Shown here: positions 1-9,304 of the stretch, in pieces | How positions within the stretch are numbered: the first letter of the stretch is position 1 | Layout of the letters: each line of letters opens with the position of its first letter | Source: Microbacteriaceae bacterium | GTDB lineage: Bacteria; Actinomycetota; Actinomycetes; Actinomycetales; Microbacteriaceae | NCBI GenBank assembly: GCA_025464895.1 | Contig: JAODMG010000103.1 | Span: 1 to 33,077 of the forward strand | DNA: 33,077 nucleotides | Direction of reading: 5' to 3' | The notes under the pieces: generated by a model | The model's input: only the letters and a program-made list of their open reading frames with translations | Told to the model about the DNA's origin: nothing | Database searches by the model: none | Position numbers and translations under genes: made by a program

Positions 1-83
1 GGGATTAGCGCTCCTCGGCCGCACGAATATCCGCAAACGTACGTCGAGTGTCCCATTCAAATCCGTCCGTCTCCGCTGCCGAG

Positions 84-746
84 TCAGGCCTCCGACATGT
101 CCCCGTACCCCGGATCGCCCGCGCGCCGGTAGCTGAGCAGCACGCTGCCGCTGGCAAAGCCGAGGGGCGGTGCGGCGAGTTCGAATGCGGCCGGGATCGC
201 CCCGTTCCTGAACACTCGCTTGCCGGAACCCAGGGTCACCGGGAATATCCAGAGGCTGAGTCCATCCACGAGGTCGTGCGCCAGCAGCGTCTGCAGCAGG
301 TCGCCACTGCCGATCAGGCGAATCTCGCGGTGGGTGCGCTTCAGGTCGGCGACGTCGCGCGGGACATCCCGGATAACGGTCGTCCCGCTCCAGTCGGTGT
401 GCATCGCAGAATGTGACGCGACGTACTTCGGAATGCGATTGAAGTGGGTGCCGATCGGGTTGTCGGCTGGGGCATTCGGCCAATATGCGGCAAAGATGTC
501 GTACGTCTTCCGACCGACGAGTAGAGCGTCCATCTGCAGGAGCTCGTCCAGGATGACCCGCCCGGACTCCGCTTCCGCGAATGGAGCCTGCCAGCCTCCG
601 TGCGCGAAGCCGCCCTCGTCATCCTCGTCCGGGCTGCCCGGCCCCTGCATCACTCCATCGATCGTCATGAACATGTTGACGATGAGCCGGCCATTTGCGC
701 CGTTTCCCTGGATTTCGTCCACCGGTTTCTCCCTCCCGCGAATCAC
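84..746 (-). CDS. Dihydrofolate reductase / RibD C-terminal-like family protein
   Basis: 220-aa ORF with MFMTIDGVMQGPG, LLVGRKTYDIFAAYWP and LTLGSGKRVF-type motifs of the DHFR-like/RibD_C family. Confidence 0.85.
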   Translation of the reverse strand: MIRGREKPVDEIQGNGANGRLIVNMFMTIDGVMQGPGSPDEDDEGGFAHGGWQAPFAEAESGRVILDELLQMDALLVGRKTYDIFAAYWPNAPADNPIGTHFNRIPKYVASHSAMHTDWSGTTVIRDVPRDVADLKRTHREIRLIGSGDLLQTLLAHDLVDGLSLWIFPVTLGSGKRVFRNGAIPAAFELAAPPLGFASGSVLLSYRRAGDPGYGDMSEA

Positions 747-806
747 TATCTTCCGATGGTGCCGCAGGCAGCCGTCTTAGCGCTACATGCGCCGGGCCTG
801 GATTTA

Positions 807-825
807 GCGCAACCATAGGTTGCGC
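807..825. promoter_or_regulatory. Perfect palindrome GCGCAACC-ATA-GGTTGCGC, candidate ArsR operator
   Basis: 8-bp perfect inverted repeat with 3-nt spacer in the divergent intergenic region; another GCGCAACC half-site at 852-859. Confidence 0.65.
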
Positions 826-848
826 AAGCGAAGGCGATCAGATAGATT
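820..848 (+). promoter_or_regulatory. Candidate sigma70-type promoter TTGCGC-N17-TAGATT
   Basis: -35-like 820-825 overlaps the palindrome, 17-nt spacer, -10-like 843-848; CDS starts at 885. Confidence 0.5.
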
Positions 849-884
849 TATGCGCAACCAAGCATTGCGGAAAGTGGGACGAGC

Positions 885-1346
885 ATGGAATACGGAAGCA
901 TTGAGCGTGAAATCTATCTCGAAGCCTCGCCAGAGGTTGTCTTCGAGGTGGTCAGCAGCTCTGAGCACATCGCGAAGTGGTGGTCGGATGAGGCGGAGAT
1001 TGAGACGATTGGTGACGAGGGCCACGTACTCTTCCGCGGCGACCGAGCGGACGACAACAAGATCGTCCCACTCATGGTTATCGAGGCACGCCATCCGCAC
1101 CGCTTCTCTTTCCGCTGGGACTTCACCGCAGGCGCGGTCCCAGGTCCGGATAACTCCCTCCTCGTGACCTTCGATCTGGAACCGGTCGGCAATGGAACTC
1201 TCGTGAAGATGACCGAATCCGGCTTCCGCGAACAGGGTTGGGAAGCGGCAGTGCTGGAGGAGAAATACCTGGACCATACCCATGGGTGGGACTACTTCAT
1301 ACCGCGACTTGGCGAATACGTCGCAGTTCTGGTGTCGTCCTCATGA
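885..1346 (+). CDS. SRPBCC / AHSA1-like domain protein
   Basis: 153 aa, starts MEYGSIEREIYLEASPEVVFEVVSSSEHIAKWWSDEAE, typical of the AHSA1 family. Confidence 0.85.
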   Translation: MEYGSIEREIYLEASPEVVFEVVSSSEHIAKWWSDEAEIETIGDEGHVLFRGDRADDNKIVPLMVIEARHPHRFSFRWDFTAGAVPGPDNSLLVTFDLEPVGNGTLVKMTESGFREQGWEAAVLEEKYLDHTHGWDYFIPRLGEYVAVLVSSS

Positions 1347-1702
1347 CGGCAGCCATTGACGACAGGCTATGGTCTGCCATCGGAGACCCCACACGTCGCC
1401 GGATGCTCGATCTTCTTCTGGTAGACGGCGGTGGTACTGCGACGAGCCTCAGTGAACATCTGCCGGTTACGCGCCAGGCGGTCTCGAAACATCTAGCCGT
1501 CCTCGATCGTGCGGGGCTGGTACGTGGGACGGCAGCGGGCCGGGAGATGCGCTACCGAATCGACAATGCCCAGTTTGCCCGCGCGGTATCTCAACTGGCG
1601 TTGGTCGGGACGGCCTGGGATGGGCGGCTCCGCCGGATCAAGCACATCGCTGAAGCGATCCAGAGCGCCAACAATCAAATCGAAAAAACAACGCGAGACT
1701 AG
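1343..1702 (+). CDS. ArsR-family winged-helix transcriptional regulator
   Basis: MTAAIDDRLWSAIGDPTRRRMLDLLL...LPVTRQAVSKHLAVLDRAGLV; ATG at 1343 overlaps the upstream stop (ATGA). The ORF-track start at 1238 is too long. Confidence 0.9.
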   Translation: MTAAIDDRLWSAIGDPTRRRMLDLLLVDGGGTATSLSEHLPVTRQAVSKHLAVLDRAGLVRGTAAGREMRYRIDNAQFARAVSQLALVGTAWDGRLRRIKHIAEAIQSANNQIEKTTRD

Positions 1703-1711
1703 GAGCAAGAA

Positions 1712-2155
1712 GTGGTAGACATCCTTCACAGGATCGGAGTCAAGGACTCGTCTGCTGACGTCGTCTTCGACGCGTTGACCACGCTCGGTGGACTGTCCAG
1801 CTGGTGGGCCAGCGACACGAGCGGATCCGTCGACGTCGGCGGCGTGATCCAACTTCGCTTTCTGCCCGGCGGATTCGACCTGAAATTGATAGAGCTCACG
1901 CCATGCGCGAGTGTGCGATGGGAGGTCGTCGATGGTCCAGCGGAGTGGATCGGGACCACTGTCAACTGGGAGATCAAACAGGATGGCGACTACACAATCG
2001 TCCTCTTCAGCCACGCAGGGTGGAAGGAGCCAGTCGAGTTCATGAACCATTGCAGTACCAAATGGGCGACCTTCCTCCTGAGCTTGAAGTCGCTTCTGGA
2101 ATCCGGCACCGGCTACCCGGATCCGAACGACGTCCAGATCAGCAACTGGCACTAA
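1712..2155 (+). CDS. SRPBCC domain protein
   Basis: 147 aa, VDILHRIGVKDSSADVVFDALTTLGGLSSWWASDTSG...; 10 nt downstream of arsR, likely same operon. Confidence 0.8.
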   Translation: MVDILHRIGVKDSSADVVFDALTTLGGLSSWWASDTSGSVDVGGVIQLRFLPGGFDLKLIELTPCASVRWEVVDGPAEWIGTTVNWEIKQDGDYTIVLFSHAGWKEPVEFMNHCSTKWATFLLSLKSLLESGTGYPDPNDVQISNWH

Positions 2156-2435
2156 TCCTGACGCTGAGCTGGACGAAGCGTAAGCAGCGCCTTCTTGGTT
2201 CGGTACCTCACCAGTCGATTCAACGCGACTCGCAGGCAGTTGTCCGGTACCAGTCTGTGGCGTAGACGATCGCGCGACTGTCCCGGTATGCTCCCAAGAG
2301 TCCGTTTTGCGAAGAGGAGGTGGTGTCCCGTGAGCGTCGTATCCATTGGGTGCTCTCCGTCTTTGCGACGGGCGGTTGACTGACCTGAGTGTCGTCGAGA
2401 GCGCCGTGAATCGGTAACCCCGAAAGGCAACACTC

Positions 2436-3188
2436 ATGCATTTCACTTCTCAGACATCCTCGAACGGCGTCATCGAACGCAGTTTCACGCTCGATGACAT
2501 TCCCGGCGTCCTCTGGTCGCCAGCCTTGCCGAGTCCGGCACCCCTCGTTCTGATGGGGCACCCGGGCGGATTGCACAAAAAGGCGGAAGGCCTCGTGGCC
2601 CGGGCCATCCATCTCGTGTCCACCCAAGGCTTCCACGTCGCATCGATCGACGCGCCCGGGCACGGCGACCGGCCGAGATCCGCCGAAGACGCGCGGTGGG
2701 TCGACCAGCTCATGCGGGCACGCGCTGCAGGAGAACCGCTCGGCTCGATCGTCTCGGCCTTCAACGCCTCGATCGCCGAACGAGCCGTTCCCGAATGGCA
2801 AAGGACCCTGGACGCCCTTCAGGCTCTGCCCGAGATCGACGAGGACCGACTCGTCGGCTACAGCGGAATGACACTCGCCACCGAAATCGGCATGCGGCTA
2901 GCCGTGGCCGAACCCAGAATCGGCGCGGCCGTGCTCGGTTCGGCCTTTGCCTCCGAGCCCCTCATCGAGGCCGCGCAGCTCGTCACCGCGCCGGTGCTGT
3001 ACCTGTTGCCGTGGGATGACCTCGAGATCGATCGGGAGTCCGGGCTCGCCCTTTTCGACGCGTTGGGGCCCGCGGAGAAGGTCATGCACGTGACTCCCGG
3101 CCCGCACCAGCGAGTGCCCTGGGTCGAGACCGAGGATGCAGCCCGGTTCTTCACGCGCGTCCTCGCCACCGCCACCTTGGCCGCCTGA
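2436..3188 (+). CDS. Alpha/beta hydrolase (dienelactone hydrolase-like)
   Basis: 250 aa with LVLMGHPGG, SIDAPGHGDRP, GYSGMT nucleophile-elbow-like segment and C-terminal GPHQRVP. Confidence 0.75.
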   Translation: MHFTSQTSSNGVIERSFTLDDIPGVLWSPALPSPAPLVLMGHPGGLHKKAEGLVARAIHLVSTQGFHVASIDAPGHGDRPRSAEDARWVDQLMRARAAGEPLGSIVSAFNASIAERAVPEWQRTLDALQALPEIDEDRLVGYSGMTLATEIGMRLAVAEPRIGAAVLGSAFASEPLIEAAQLVTAPVLYLLPWDDLEIDRESGLALFDALGPAEKVMHVTPGPHQRVPWVETEDAARFFTRVLATATLAA

Positions 3189-3200
3189 TTCACTCCGGGC

Positions 3201-3226
3201 TCGGCGGCAGAATTCGCTGCCGCCGA
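3201..3226 (+). terminator. Strong stem-loop TCGGCGGCAG-aattcg-CTGCCGCCGA
   Basis: 10-bp perfect stem with 6-nt loop just 3' of the hydrolase stop; no U-tract follows. Confidence 0.5.
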
Positions 3227-3291
3227 AGTCGGGCGACGCTTAGAAGTGAGGAAACGCAGAGATATTCGCGCGAGACCGTTAGCGTTGGCAG

Positions 3292-3963
3292 ATGAATTTG
3301 CGGCCATGCGCACAGCGCCCTCCGATCCTGAACGGTCTGCCGGATGGCGCGGCCGACGAGGTCTCTGTAGGGCAACTTCTCCTGCCCGGAATGATGGCCT
3401 ACGCACGAGTTCTGAACCCTGCGCGACGGCGCGACGCCGACATCCGATGGGATGAGATCGGTGCACCGCAGGTGGACTCAACGACCCAGTGGCCCGAGAT
3501 CGCCGCCGCGGGCCACGTCGACTCTCGCGACCCGTGGGAACCCTACTCGGGCACCGTCGACGCGGCGATCGCGAACAGACTCGCCCAACTTCTGGTGACG
3601 CGTACGACGACACCGGACGAGTGTTTCTTCCTGGTGTGGGAGGGCTACGGCGGTCTGCGGCCAGAAGTGAGAACCGCAGCCACCGTCGAAGTCGCACCCC
3701 ATTCGCGACGGATGCACATTCTCAGTGGCCGGGTAACGGATGCGACCCAATCGATCGAGACTGCGCCGTCGGGACACCCGTTGGGCCGGTCGCCAATGTG
3801 GTGGATCCCCGGCGACGGAGCGTGGTGCGTTGGGAACGACATCTATGGGCGAAGCGTCTTCGTGGGCGGGACCGCGGAGGCCGTCTCCGCTATTGTCGCC
3901 GATCCCCTGCTCGAGGCCTACGTCGCTGATGCGGACCAGACGCTAGCCAACGAGGTCTATTGA
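3292..3963 (+). CDS. Hypothetical protein of an uncharacterised actinobacterial type
   Basis: 223 aa, LPGMMAYARVLNPARRRDADIRWDEI, CFFLVWEGYGGL, WWIPGDGAWCVGNDIYGRSVFVGG; coherent globular ORF in an uninterrupted frame. Confidence 0.6.
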   Translation: MNLRPCAQRPPILNGLPDGAADEVSVGQLLLPGMMAYARVLNPARRRDADIRWDEIGAPQVDSTTQWPEIAAAGHVDSRDPWEPYSGTVDAAIANRLAQLLVTRTTTPDECFFLVWEGYGGLRPEVRTAATVEVAPHSRRMHILSGRVTDATQSIETAPSGHPLGRSPMWWIPGDGAWCVGNDIYGRSVFVGGTAEAVSAIVADPLLEAYVADADQTLANEVY

Positions 3964-4254
3964 GATGGACATCGGCGAGAGCTCGAGTGATCGTGGTCCG
4001 CGCGTCTACGACGGATCGCTGGCGGGTTTCCTGTTCGGGAGCATCCCCAGAACGGGGTACAGGGGAGGGACAAACGCCCCTGTCTAAGGCGGTTCCCGTG
4101 CAACGAAACGCCCCCAGTCCGGGGGAGGAATAGTCAGTTCCGCCCCGTCTCGGCTTGCGTCTGTACTGGTGCGGCCCTAACGTTGGGCGAAGGGAAGACC
4201 TCTGGTCACGTGTTATTTGGGGTACGTGGTCGGCGGTTGGGGGGCTCGGGGGAA

Positions 4255-5163
4255 ATGAAGCGTTTCGCGTTACTGACCACTATTTTCACGGCGGTGCTGA
4301 CGTTGGTGCTGCCGTTTGTCGGCGGCGGTGGCCCGTCCCTGGCAGCGGGACTCGCATCCTCGACGGTGTCGGGGAGCACGCTTCCGCGGTTCGCTTCACC
4401 GGTCACCGCCGTTGCGGCTGCTCCGCAGGCGACCACCGCCAGCGCGTACATCAGCGACCCACGGATCGCGACGACCATCTCAGCTCACACCGCGCTGCTG
4501 AAGGTCGACTCGGAGCACCTGGCGCAGAAGCCTGTGCCGAAGATTGTTGTTCCGCCGCCCGCCGCGCCGAGTGGCGGCAGCTCATCCAAGGCCAAGTCGA
4601 CCGGAAGCAAGTCCAGCACCGGTGGAACGGTTGTGCAACGCCAGGCTGCTCTTGTGGCCGCGGGAAGCTCGTGCCCCGGCAACGTCGGCGGTTCGGCCGG
4701 CGGCGCTCCGAGCCGCACCTCAGCCGGCGGGGTCGCAGGCACCACCTCTGCCGACGTCGCGGCATTCGCGGCCAAGTTCAACGCCATCCGGGTGGCCCAG
4801 TGTCTTCAGCCGATCCCGATGGCGAACATCCGCTACGACTCCTGCATGGAGACGCGGCTGTTCTGGATTGCGGAGGATCCGAGCACGGATCCGCTCAGCG
4901 CCTGGGGCCACATGGGGTCGGTGCGCAGCGACGGCGTTCCGAGCGTCGGCTGTGACGGCAACCTCGCCGGCGGTTCCGGAAACACCGGGGCAACGGTCGC
5001 CCAGAAGTGGTGGGACTCGCTCTCGCACCGGGCATCGCTGTACCGTCCGAGCTATGCGGGAAGCACGGCCCACGTGTGTATCGCCTTCGCGATGGTGCAC
5101 GGCGGAATCCCCAACGAGCCATACGGTTTCGCCCGGGCGGCTGCCCGCTGGATCAGCTGCTAG
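4255..5163 (+). CDS. Secreted CAP (SCP/PR1-like) domain protein
   Basis: MKRFALLTTIFTAVLTLVLPFVGGGG signal peptide, Ser/Gly/Lys linker, C-terminal domain with WGHMGSV, AQKWWDSLSHRASL, CIAFAMV. Start chosen downstream of the ORF-track start 4183. Confidence 0.7.
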   Translation: MKRFALLTTIFTAVLTLVLPFVGGGGPSLAAGLASSTVSGSTLPRFASPVTAVAAAPQATTASAYISDPRIATTISAHTALLKVDSEHLAQKPVPKIVVPPPAAPSGGSSSKAKSTGSKSSTGGTVVQRQAALVAAGSSCPGNVGGSAGGAPSRTSAGGVAGTTSADVAAFAAKFNAIRVAQCLQPIPMANIRYDSCMETRLFWIAEDPSTDPLSAWGHMGSVRSDGVPSVGCDGNLAGGSGNTGATVAQKWWDSLSHRASLYRPSYAGSTAHVCIAFAMVHGGIPNEPYGFARAAARWISC

Positions 5164-5253
5164 GGAACTGCCGACAAGAGTGGGACTTCGCGCCCGGCGC
5201 AGAATGTTAGATTCGCTTGAACGACGGTTTCTCGGTCGCGGAAAGAGGGAATC

Positions 5254-6234
5254 ATGGCAGCGCTTCGTTGGGGAATTCTTGGCACAGGCGGGATCGCCCA
5301 CAGCCAGGCTGCTGATCTGATCGGCAACGGTTTCACCCTGACCGCGGTGGGATCGAGGACCCAGGGATCCGCGGATGCCTTCGCCGCCGAATTCGGAATT
5401 CCTACGGCACACGGCAGCTATGAGGCGTTGGTTGCTGACCCGGAGGTTGACGTGATCTACGTGTCGACGCCACATCCGTTCCACGCCGAGAACGCGCTGC
5501 TCGCTCTCGACGCTGGCAAGCACGTGCTTCTCGAAAAGCCGTTCACCGTCAACGCAGCCGAGGCGGCCGCGGTCGTTGAGCATGCCACGAAGAACAACGT
5601 CGTGGTACTCGAGGCGATGTGGGCTCGCTTCCTGCCGCATATGGTGCGAATCCGCGAGATCATCGCAGCCGGCACCATCGGCGAGGTGCGCACGCTCATC
5701 GCCGACCACGACCGCCTGCTCCCCAAGGACCCGGCGCACAGGATCAACAACCCGGAGCTCGGCGGCGGCGCGCTCCTCGACCTCGGTATCTACCCCGTTT
5801 CGTTCGCGTCCGACCTGTTCGGTGCTCCCAGCACAGTGCAGGCCAACTCGTCACCGACGGCCACCGGAGTCGATCGCCAGACCGCGATCATCCTCGGCTA
5901 TGCCGATGGGCAGCAGGCCGTCCTGCACGTGTCACTCGACACGGAGGGGCCGAACCGCGCGGCCATCATGGGCACGGAGGGCTGGATCGAAATCGACAGG
6001 GTCTGGTACAGCCCGACCTCGTTCACCGTCTTCGACTCGCAGGGCGGAGTCGTCGAGAAGTTCTCCTCGGAAGTCAGCCCGCGCGGGATGCAATACCAGG
6101 CCTGGGAGCTCGAGCGACTGGTGGAGGCCGGACTGCCCGCTGGCGACATCCTTCCCCCGTCGGAGAGCGTCGCGATCATGGAGACGCTCGACGAAATCCG
6201 CCGCCAGATCGGCCTGGTCTACCCAGGGGAGTGA
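5254..6234 (+). CDS. Gfo/Idh/MocA family oxidoreductase
   Basis: MAALRWGILGTGGIAHSQAADL, DVIYVSTPHPFHAENALLALDAGKHVLLEKPF. Confidence 0.92.
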   Translation: MAALRWGILGTGGIAHSQAADLIGNGFTLTAVGSRTQGSADAFAAEFGIPTAHGSYEALVADPEVDVIYVSTPHPFHAENALLALDAGKHVLLEKPFTVNAAEAAAVVEHATKNNVVVLEAMWARFLPHMVRIREIIAAGTIGEVRTLIADHDRLLPKDPAHRINNPELGGGALLDLGIYPVSFASDLFGAPSTVQANSSPTATGVDRQTAIILGYADGQQAVLHVSLDTEGPNRAAIMGTEGWIEIDRVWYSPTSFTVFDSQGGVVEKFSSEVSPRGMQYQAWELERLVEAGLPAGDILPPSESVAIMETLDEIRRQIGLVYPGE

Positions 6235-6284
6235 CCTGGTTGCCGAGCCGTTACTCCCGCCGCCCGGCCAGATAGCATGGGGGT

Positions 6285-7799
6285 GTGAGTGAGCCACAGG
6301 AGCCCCAGTCGCCCGAACCGCAGGCGTCTGAACCGCTGAGTCGGCGCGGTGGTCCCGGTGCTTCGGATGCCGGCACGCCGCCGACCAGCGGACTGGCCGC
6401 GGTCATCGCGCGCCATCCGAGGGCCTGGCTGTTCTCGACCCTCGCCGTTGTATTCGTGCTGCTCGGAACCGGCGCAGTCTTCGCCGGGGCCGCCGTCGGT
6501 CAACAGGGGCGGTCCGATGCCGCAGCGGTGGCGTCATCCAGCCCGAAGTCTCCAACGCCAACCGTCGAGCCGCCGCGCCCGGTCCCCGCCTCCCTCGCAG
6601 CGCCCGCCCGACTTCGCACCTGTTCGATCGCCGCCATGGCCAGCGACGGCAGGCTCGGGAAGTTCGAGGGCAGCGTCATCAACGCGAAGACCGGCGAGGT
6701 GCTGTTCGACCGGTCGGCAGGCGTTCCTGGGGCCACGGCCAGCGTCATGAAGACGCTCACTACCTCGGTCGGTCTCGCCGTTCTCGGGCCGGACTACCAG
6801 TTCTCGACGAGGGTGTTCGCGGGAACCACCCCGGGGAGCATCGTCCTGGTTGGCGGCGGCGATCCGACCCTCAGCGCCGGTCACGGCACCGTCTACGCCG
6901 GTGCGCCGACTCTCAGCGATCTCGCGAACCAGGTGAACACGACCTGGTCCAAGGCCAACCCTGGCGTACCGATCACGAGCATCGTGCTCGATGCGACAAT
7001 GTGGAACATCGCGGACGCGTGGGACCCGAGTTGGCCGGCATCCGAGCGCACCCAGGGCTACCAGCCGCTGATCGTGCCGCTCATGGTGGACGGCGACCGG
7101 GCGAATCCGGCGAAGCAGGACAGCCCCCGTAGCGCCGATCCCGTCCAGGCGGCCGGCGTCGCGTTCCAGTCGGCACTGGGCGCGTCGGCTGTCGGGGCGG
7201 TGCTCAGCAAGGGAACCGGGTCGACCGGCAATCCGATCGGCGAAGTGAAGTCGCAACCGCTGAAGGTGCTCATCGGTCAGCTTCTTCCGGTCTCCGACAA
7301 CACTCTCGCCGAGATGATCGCGCGGGTGAGCTCGAAGGTCGCGGGAGGGGGCGGATCGGCCGCGTCGCTCACCGGCGTATACACGAAGACGCTCGCCGGC
7401 TACGGCATTAAGACGCCGGGGCTCGTGATCAAGGATGGTTCGGGAGAGAGCCCGCAGGATGGCGTCCCGCCCATCGTCGTCTCGCAGTTGATGGCCAAGG
7501 TCCTCGGAGGCGGCCAGAATCTCAGCATCATCTACAACGCCCTGCCGGTCTCGGGTAAGACCGGGACGCTCGCCGGGCGGTTCACCGGGGCAAACGCCGT
7601 CGCACGGGGCAGCGTCAACGCCAAGACCGGCTGGATCATCGGCGCATATACCCTCGGAGGCATAGTCCACGCGGCAGATGGAACGGCGCTCGCGTTCGCG
7701 TTCTACGCCCTCGGACCGGTCAAGGGCACGGCGATGGCGGCCCTCGATACCGTCACAACCGCTGCGTACAAGTGCGGCGACAACCTCTCCAATAACTGA
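6285..7799 (+). CDS. dacB: D-alanyl-D-alanine carboxypeptidase / PBP4-type
   Basis: Transmembrane N-terminus, ASVMKTLTTSV (SxxK), SDNTLAEMIAR (SxN), VSGKTGTLAGRF (KTG). Confidence 0.85.
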   Translation: MSEPQEPQSPEPQASEPLSRRGGPGASDAGTPPTSGLAAVIARHPRAWLFSTLAVVFVLLGTGAVFAGAAVGQQGRSDAAAVASSSPKSPTPTVEPPRPVPASLAAPARLRTCSIAAMASDGRLGKFEGSVINAKTGEVLFDRSAGVPGATASVMKTLTTSVGLAVLGPDYQFSTRVFAGTTPGSIVLVGGGDPTLSAGHGTVYAGAPTLSDLANQVNTTWSKANPGVPITSIVLDATMWNIADAWDPSWPASERTQGYQPLIVPLMVDGDRANPAKQDSPRSADPVQAAGVAFQSALGASAVGAVLSKGTGSTGNPIGEVKSQPLKVLIGQLLPVSDNTLAEMIARVSSKVAGGGGSAASLTGVYTKTLAGYGIKTPGLVIKDGSGESPQDGVPPIVVSQLMAKVLGGGQNLSIIYNALPVSGKTGTLAGRFTGANAVARGSVNAKTGWIIGAYTLGGIVHAADGTALAFAFYALGPVKGTAMAALDTVTTAAYKCGDNLSNN

Positions 7800-7831
7800 A
7801 CATCGCTGAACTGTCCTCGAAGGAGGCGGCC

Positions 7832-8452
7832 ATGAGCCGGGCGCTTTTCATAATTGACGTACAGAACGACTTCACCGAGGGCGGCGCGCTCGCGGTCGAA
7901 GGCGGCGCGGCTGTTGCGGCAGGGATCTCGAGGATGCTCGCGGAGCATCCGAATCGCTACGACCACGTCTTCGCCTCCCGCGACTGGCACGACGCGGACA
8001 ACGACAACGGCGGCCACTTCGCCACGAACGACCCGCCCGACTTCGTGACCACCTGGCCGCGGCATTGCGTCGCCGGTACGCAGGGGGCCGAATTCCACCC
8101 CGAGCTCGACACGTCGTCCGTGGACGTGCAGGTGCGCAAGGGCCAGGGAAAGCCCGCGTATTCGATCTTCGACGGCGTCACAGACGACGGCGCGACCCTC
8201 GCCGAGAAGCTCGACGAGTTCGGGATCATCGACGTGGATGTCGTCGGCATCGCCACCGACTACTGCGTGCTGGCGTCCGCGATGGGTGCCGTCGACCACG
8301 GCCGCAAGGTGCGGTTGCTTACCGACCTGGTCGCCGGAGTCGCGCCGGAATCCAGCGCGGTAGCCGTCGCCAGTATGGGCGCGGCCGGTGTCGTCATCGC
8401 GACTTCGGATTCATCGTCAACTCGATCGGCATCAACGGAGCAAGAGTCATGA
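7832..8452 (+). CDS. pncA: Nicotinamidase / isochorismatase-family hydrolase
   Basis: MSRALFIIDVQNDFTEGGAL, ASRDWH, VDVVGIATDYCVLASA; SD-like AAGGAGG upstream. Confidence 0.88.
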   Translation: MSRALFIIDVQNDFTEGGALAVEGGAAVAAGISRMLAEHPNRYDHVFASRDWHDADNDNGGHFATNDPPDFVTTWPRHCVAGTQGAEFHPELDTSSVDVQVRKGQGKPAYSIFDGVTDDGATLAEKLDEFGIIDVDVVGIATDYCVLASAMGAVDHGRKVRLLTDLVAGVAPESSAVAVASMGAAGVVIATSDSSSTRSASTEQES

Positions 8453-8511
8453 TCTCGGAAGGTCCTCGTCCGGCTGCTGTCGCCTGGCGATCGGTACGCC
8501 ACAATTGACGG

Positions 8512-9300
8512 ATGTCCGTAATCGAGATCGCCGACCTGGCCGACCCTCGCCTGGCCGACTTCTCGCACCAGACGGATGTCGCGCTCAAGAAGACCGGCGG
8601 CGGGTTGTACATCGCCGAGTCGGCGCTCGTCCTCGAGCGGGCGCTGCGGGCAGGGCATCGGCCGCGCTCGGTGCTGGCCCTCGGCGGAACGGTCGATGAG
8701 GCGATCGCGCTCGTCGGAGACGATGTGCCGATCTTCTCCGGGCCAGGGGAGCTGCTCGCGGAGCTGACCGGCTATCTCCTGCATCGCGGCCTCATCGCCT
8801 CGATGGATCGTCCGCCGCTCCCCGACGCCGCCGACCTTCTCGCCTCGGCGAAGCGTGTCGTCGTGCTCGAGAACGTCGCGGACCCGACCAACGTCGGCGC
8901 AATCTTCCGCTCGGTCGCCGCGATCGGGGCGGATGCCGTGCTCGTCACCCCGCGCTGCTCCGACCCGTTCTACCGGCGCGCGATCCGGGTCTCGATGGGG
9001 ACCGTGCTGCAGGTGCCGTGGACGCGCGTCGGCGACTGGACGTCCACACGGCAGTTGCTGGCGGCATCCGGATTCCACGTCGCGGCCCTGGCGCTGACGG
9101 ATGACGCGGTCGACCTTCGAGCGTTCGCCGCCGCAGCGCCCGATCGGGTGGCCATCGTGCTCGGCGCAGAAGGGGACGGACTCACCGACGAGGCGATCGC
9201 GGCGGCCGACACGGTGGTGTCGATCCCGATGGCGCACGGGATCGACTCTCTCAACGTCGCGGCGACGGCGGCGGTCGCGATGTGGGCGCTCGCCGACTAG
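8512..9300 (+). CDS. TrmH/SpoU family RNA methyltransferase
   Basis: VLENVADPTNVGAIFRSVAAIGADAVLVTP, IVLGAEGDGLTDEAI, VSIPMAHGIDSLNVAATAAV. Confidence 0.92.
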   Translation: MSVIEIADLADPRLADFSHQTDVALKKTGGGLYIAESALVLERALRAGHRPRSVLALGGTVDEAIALVGDDVPIFSGPGELLAELTGYLLHRGLIASMDRPPLPDAADLLASAKRVVVLENVADPTNVGAIFRSVAAIGADAVLVTPRCSDPFYRRAIRVSMGTVLQVPWTRVGDWTSTRQLLAASGFHVAALALTDDAVDLRAFAAAAPDRVAIVLGAEGDGLTDEAIAAADTVVSIPMAHGIDSLNVAATAAVAMWALAD

Positions 9301-9304
9301 CCCC

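Noticed and set aside
20-83. Minus-strand tail DGFEWDTRRTFADIRAAEER* after the DHFR-like stop, considered as a frameshifted extension or BrnT-like fragment
   Set aside because: Too short, in a different frame from the DHFR-like ORF, no start codon or homologous context that I can support.
3965-4087. Possible 40-aa ORF MDIGESSSDRGPRVYDGSLAGFLFGSIPRTGYRGGTNAPV*
   Set aside because: No clear Shine-Dalgarno or family signal; overlaps a GC-rich hairpin region more likely to be noncoding.
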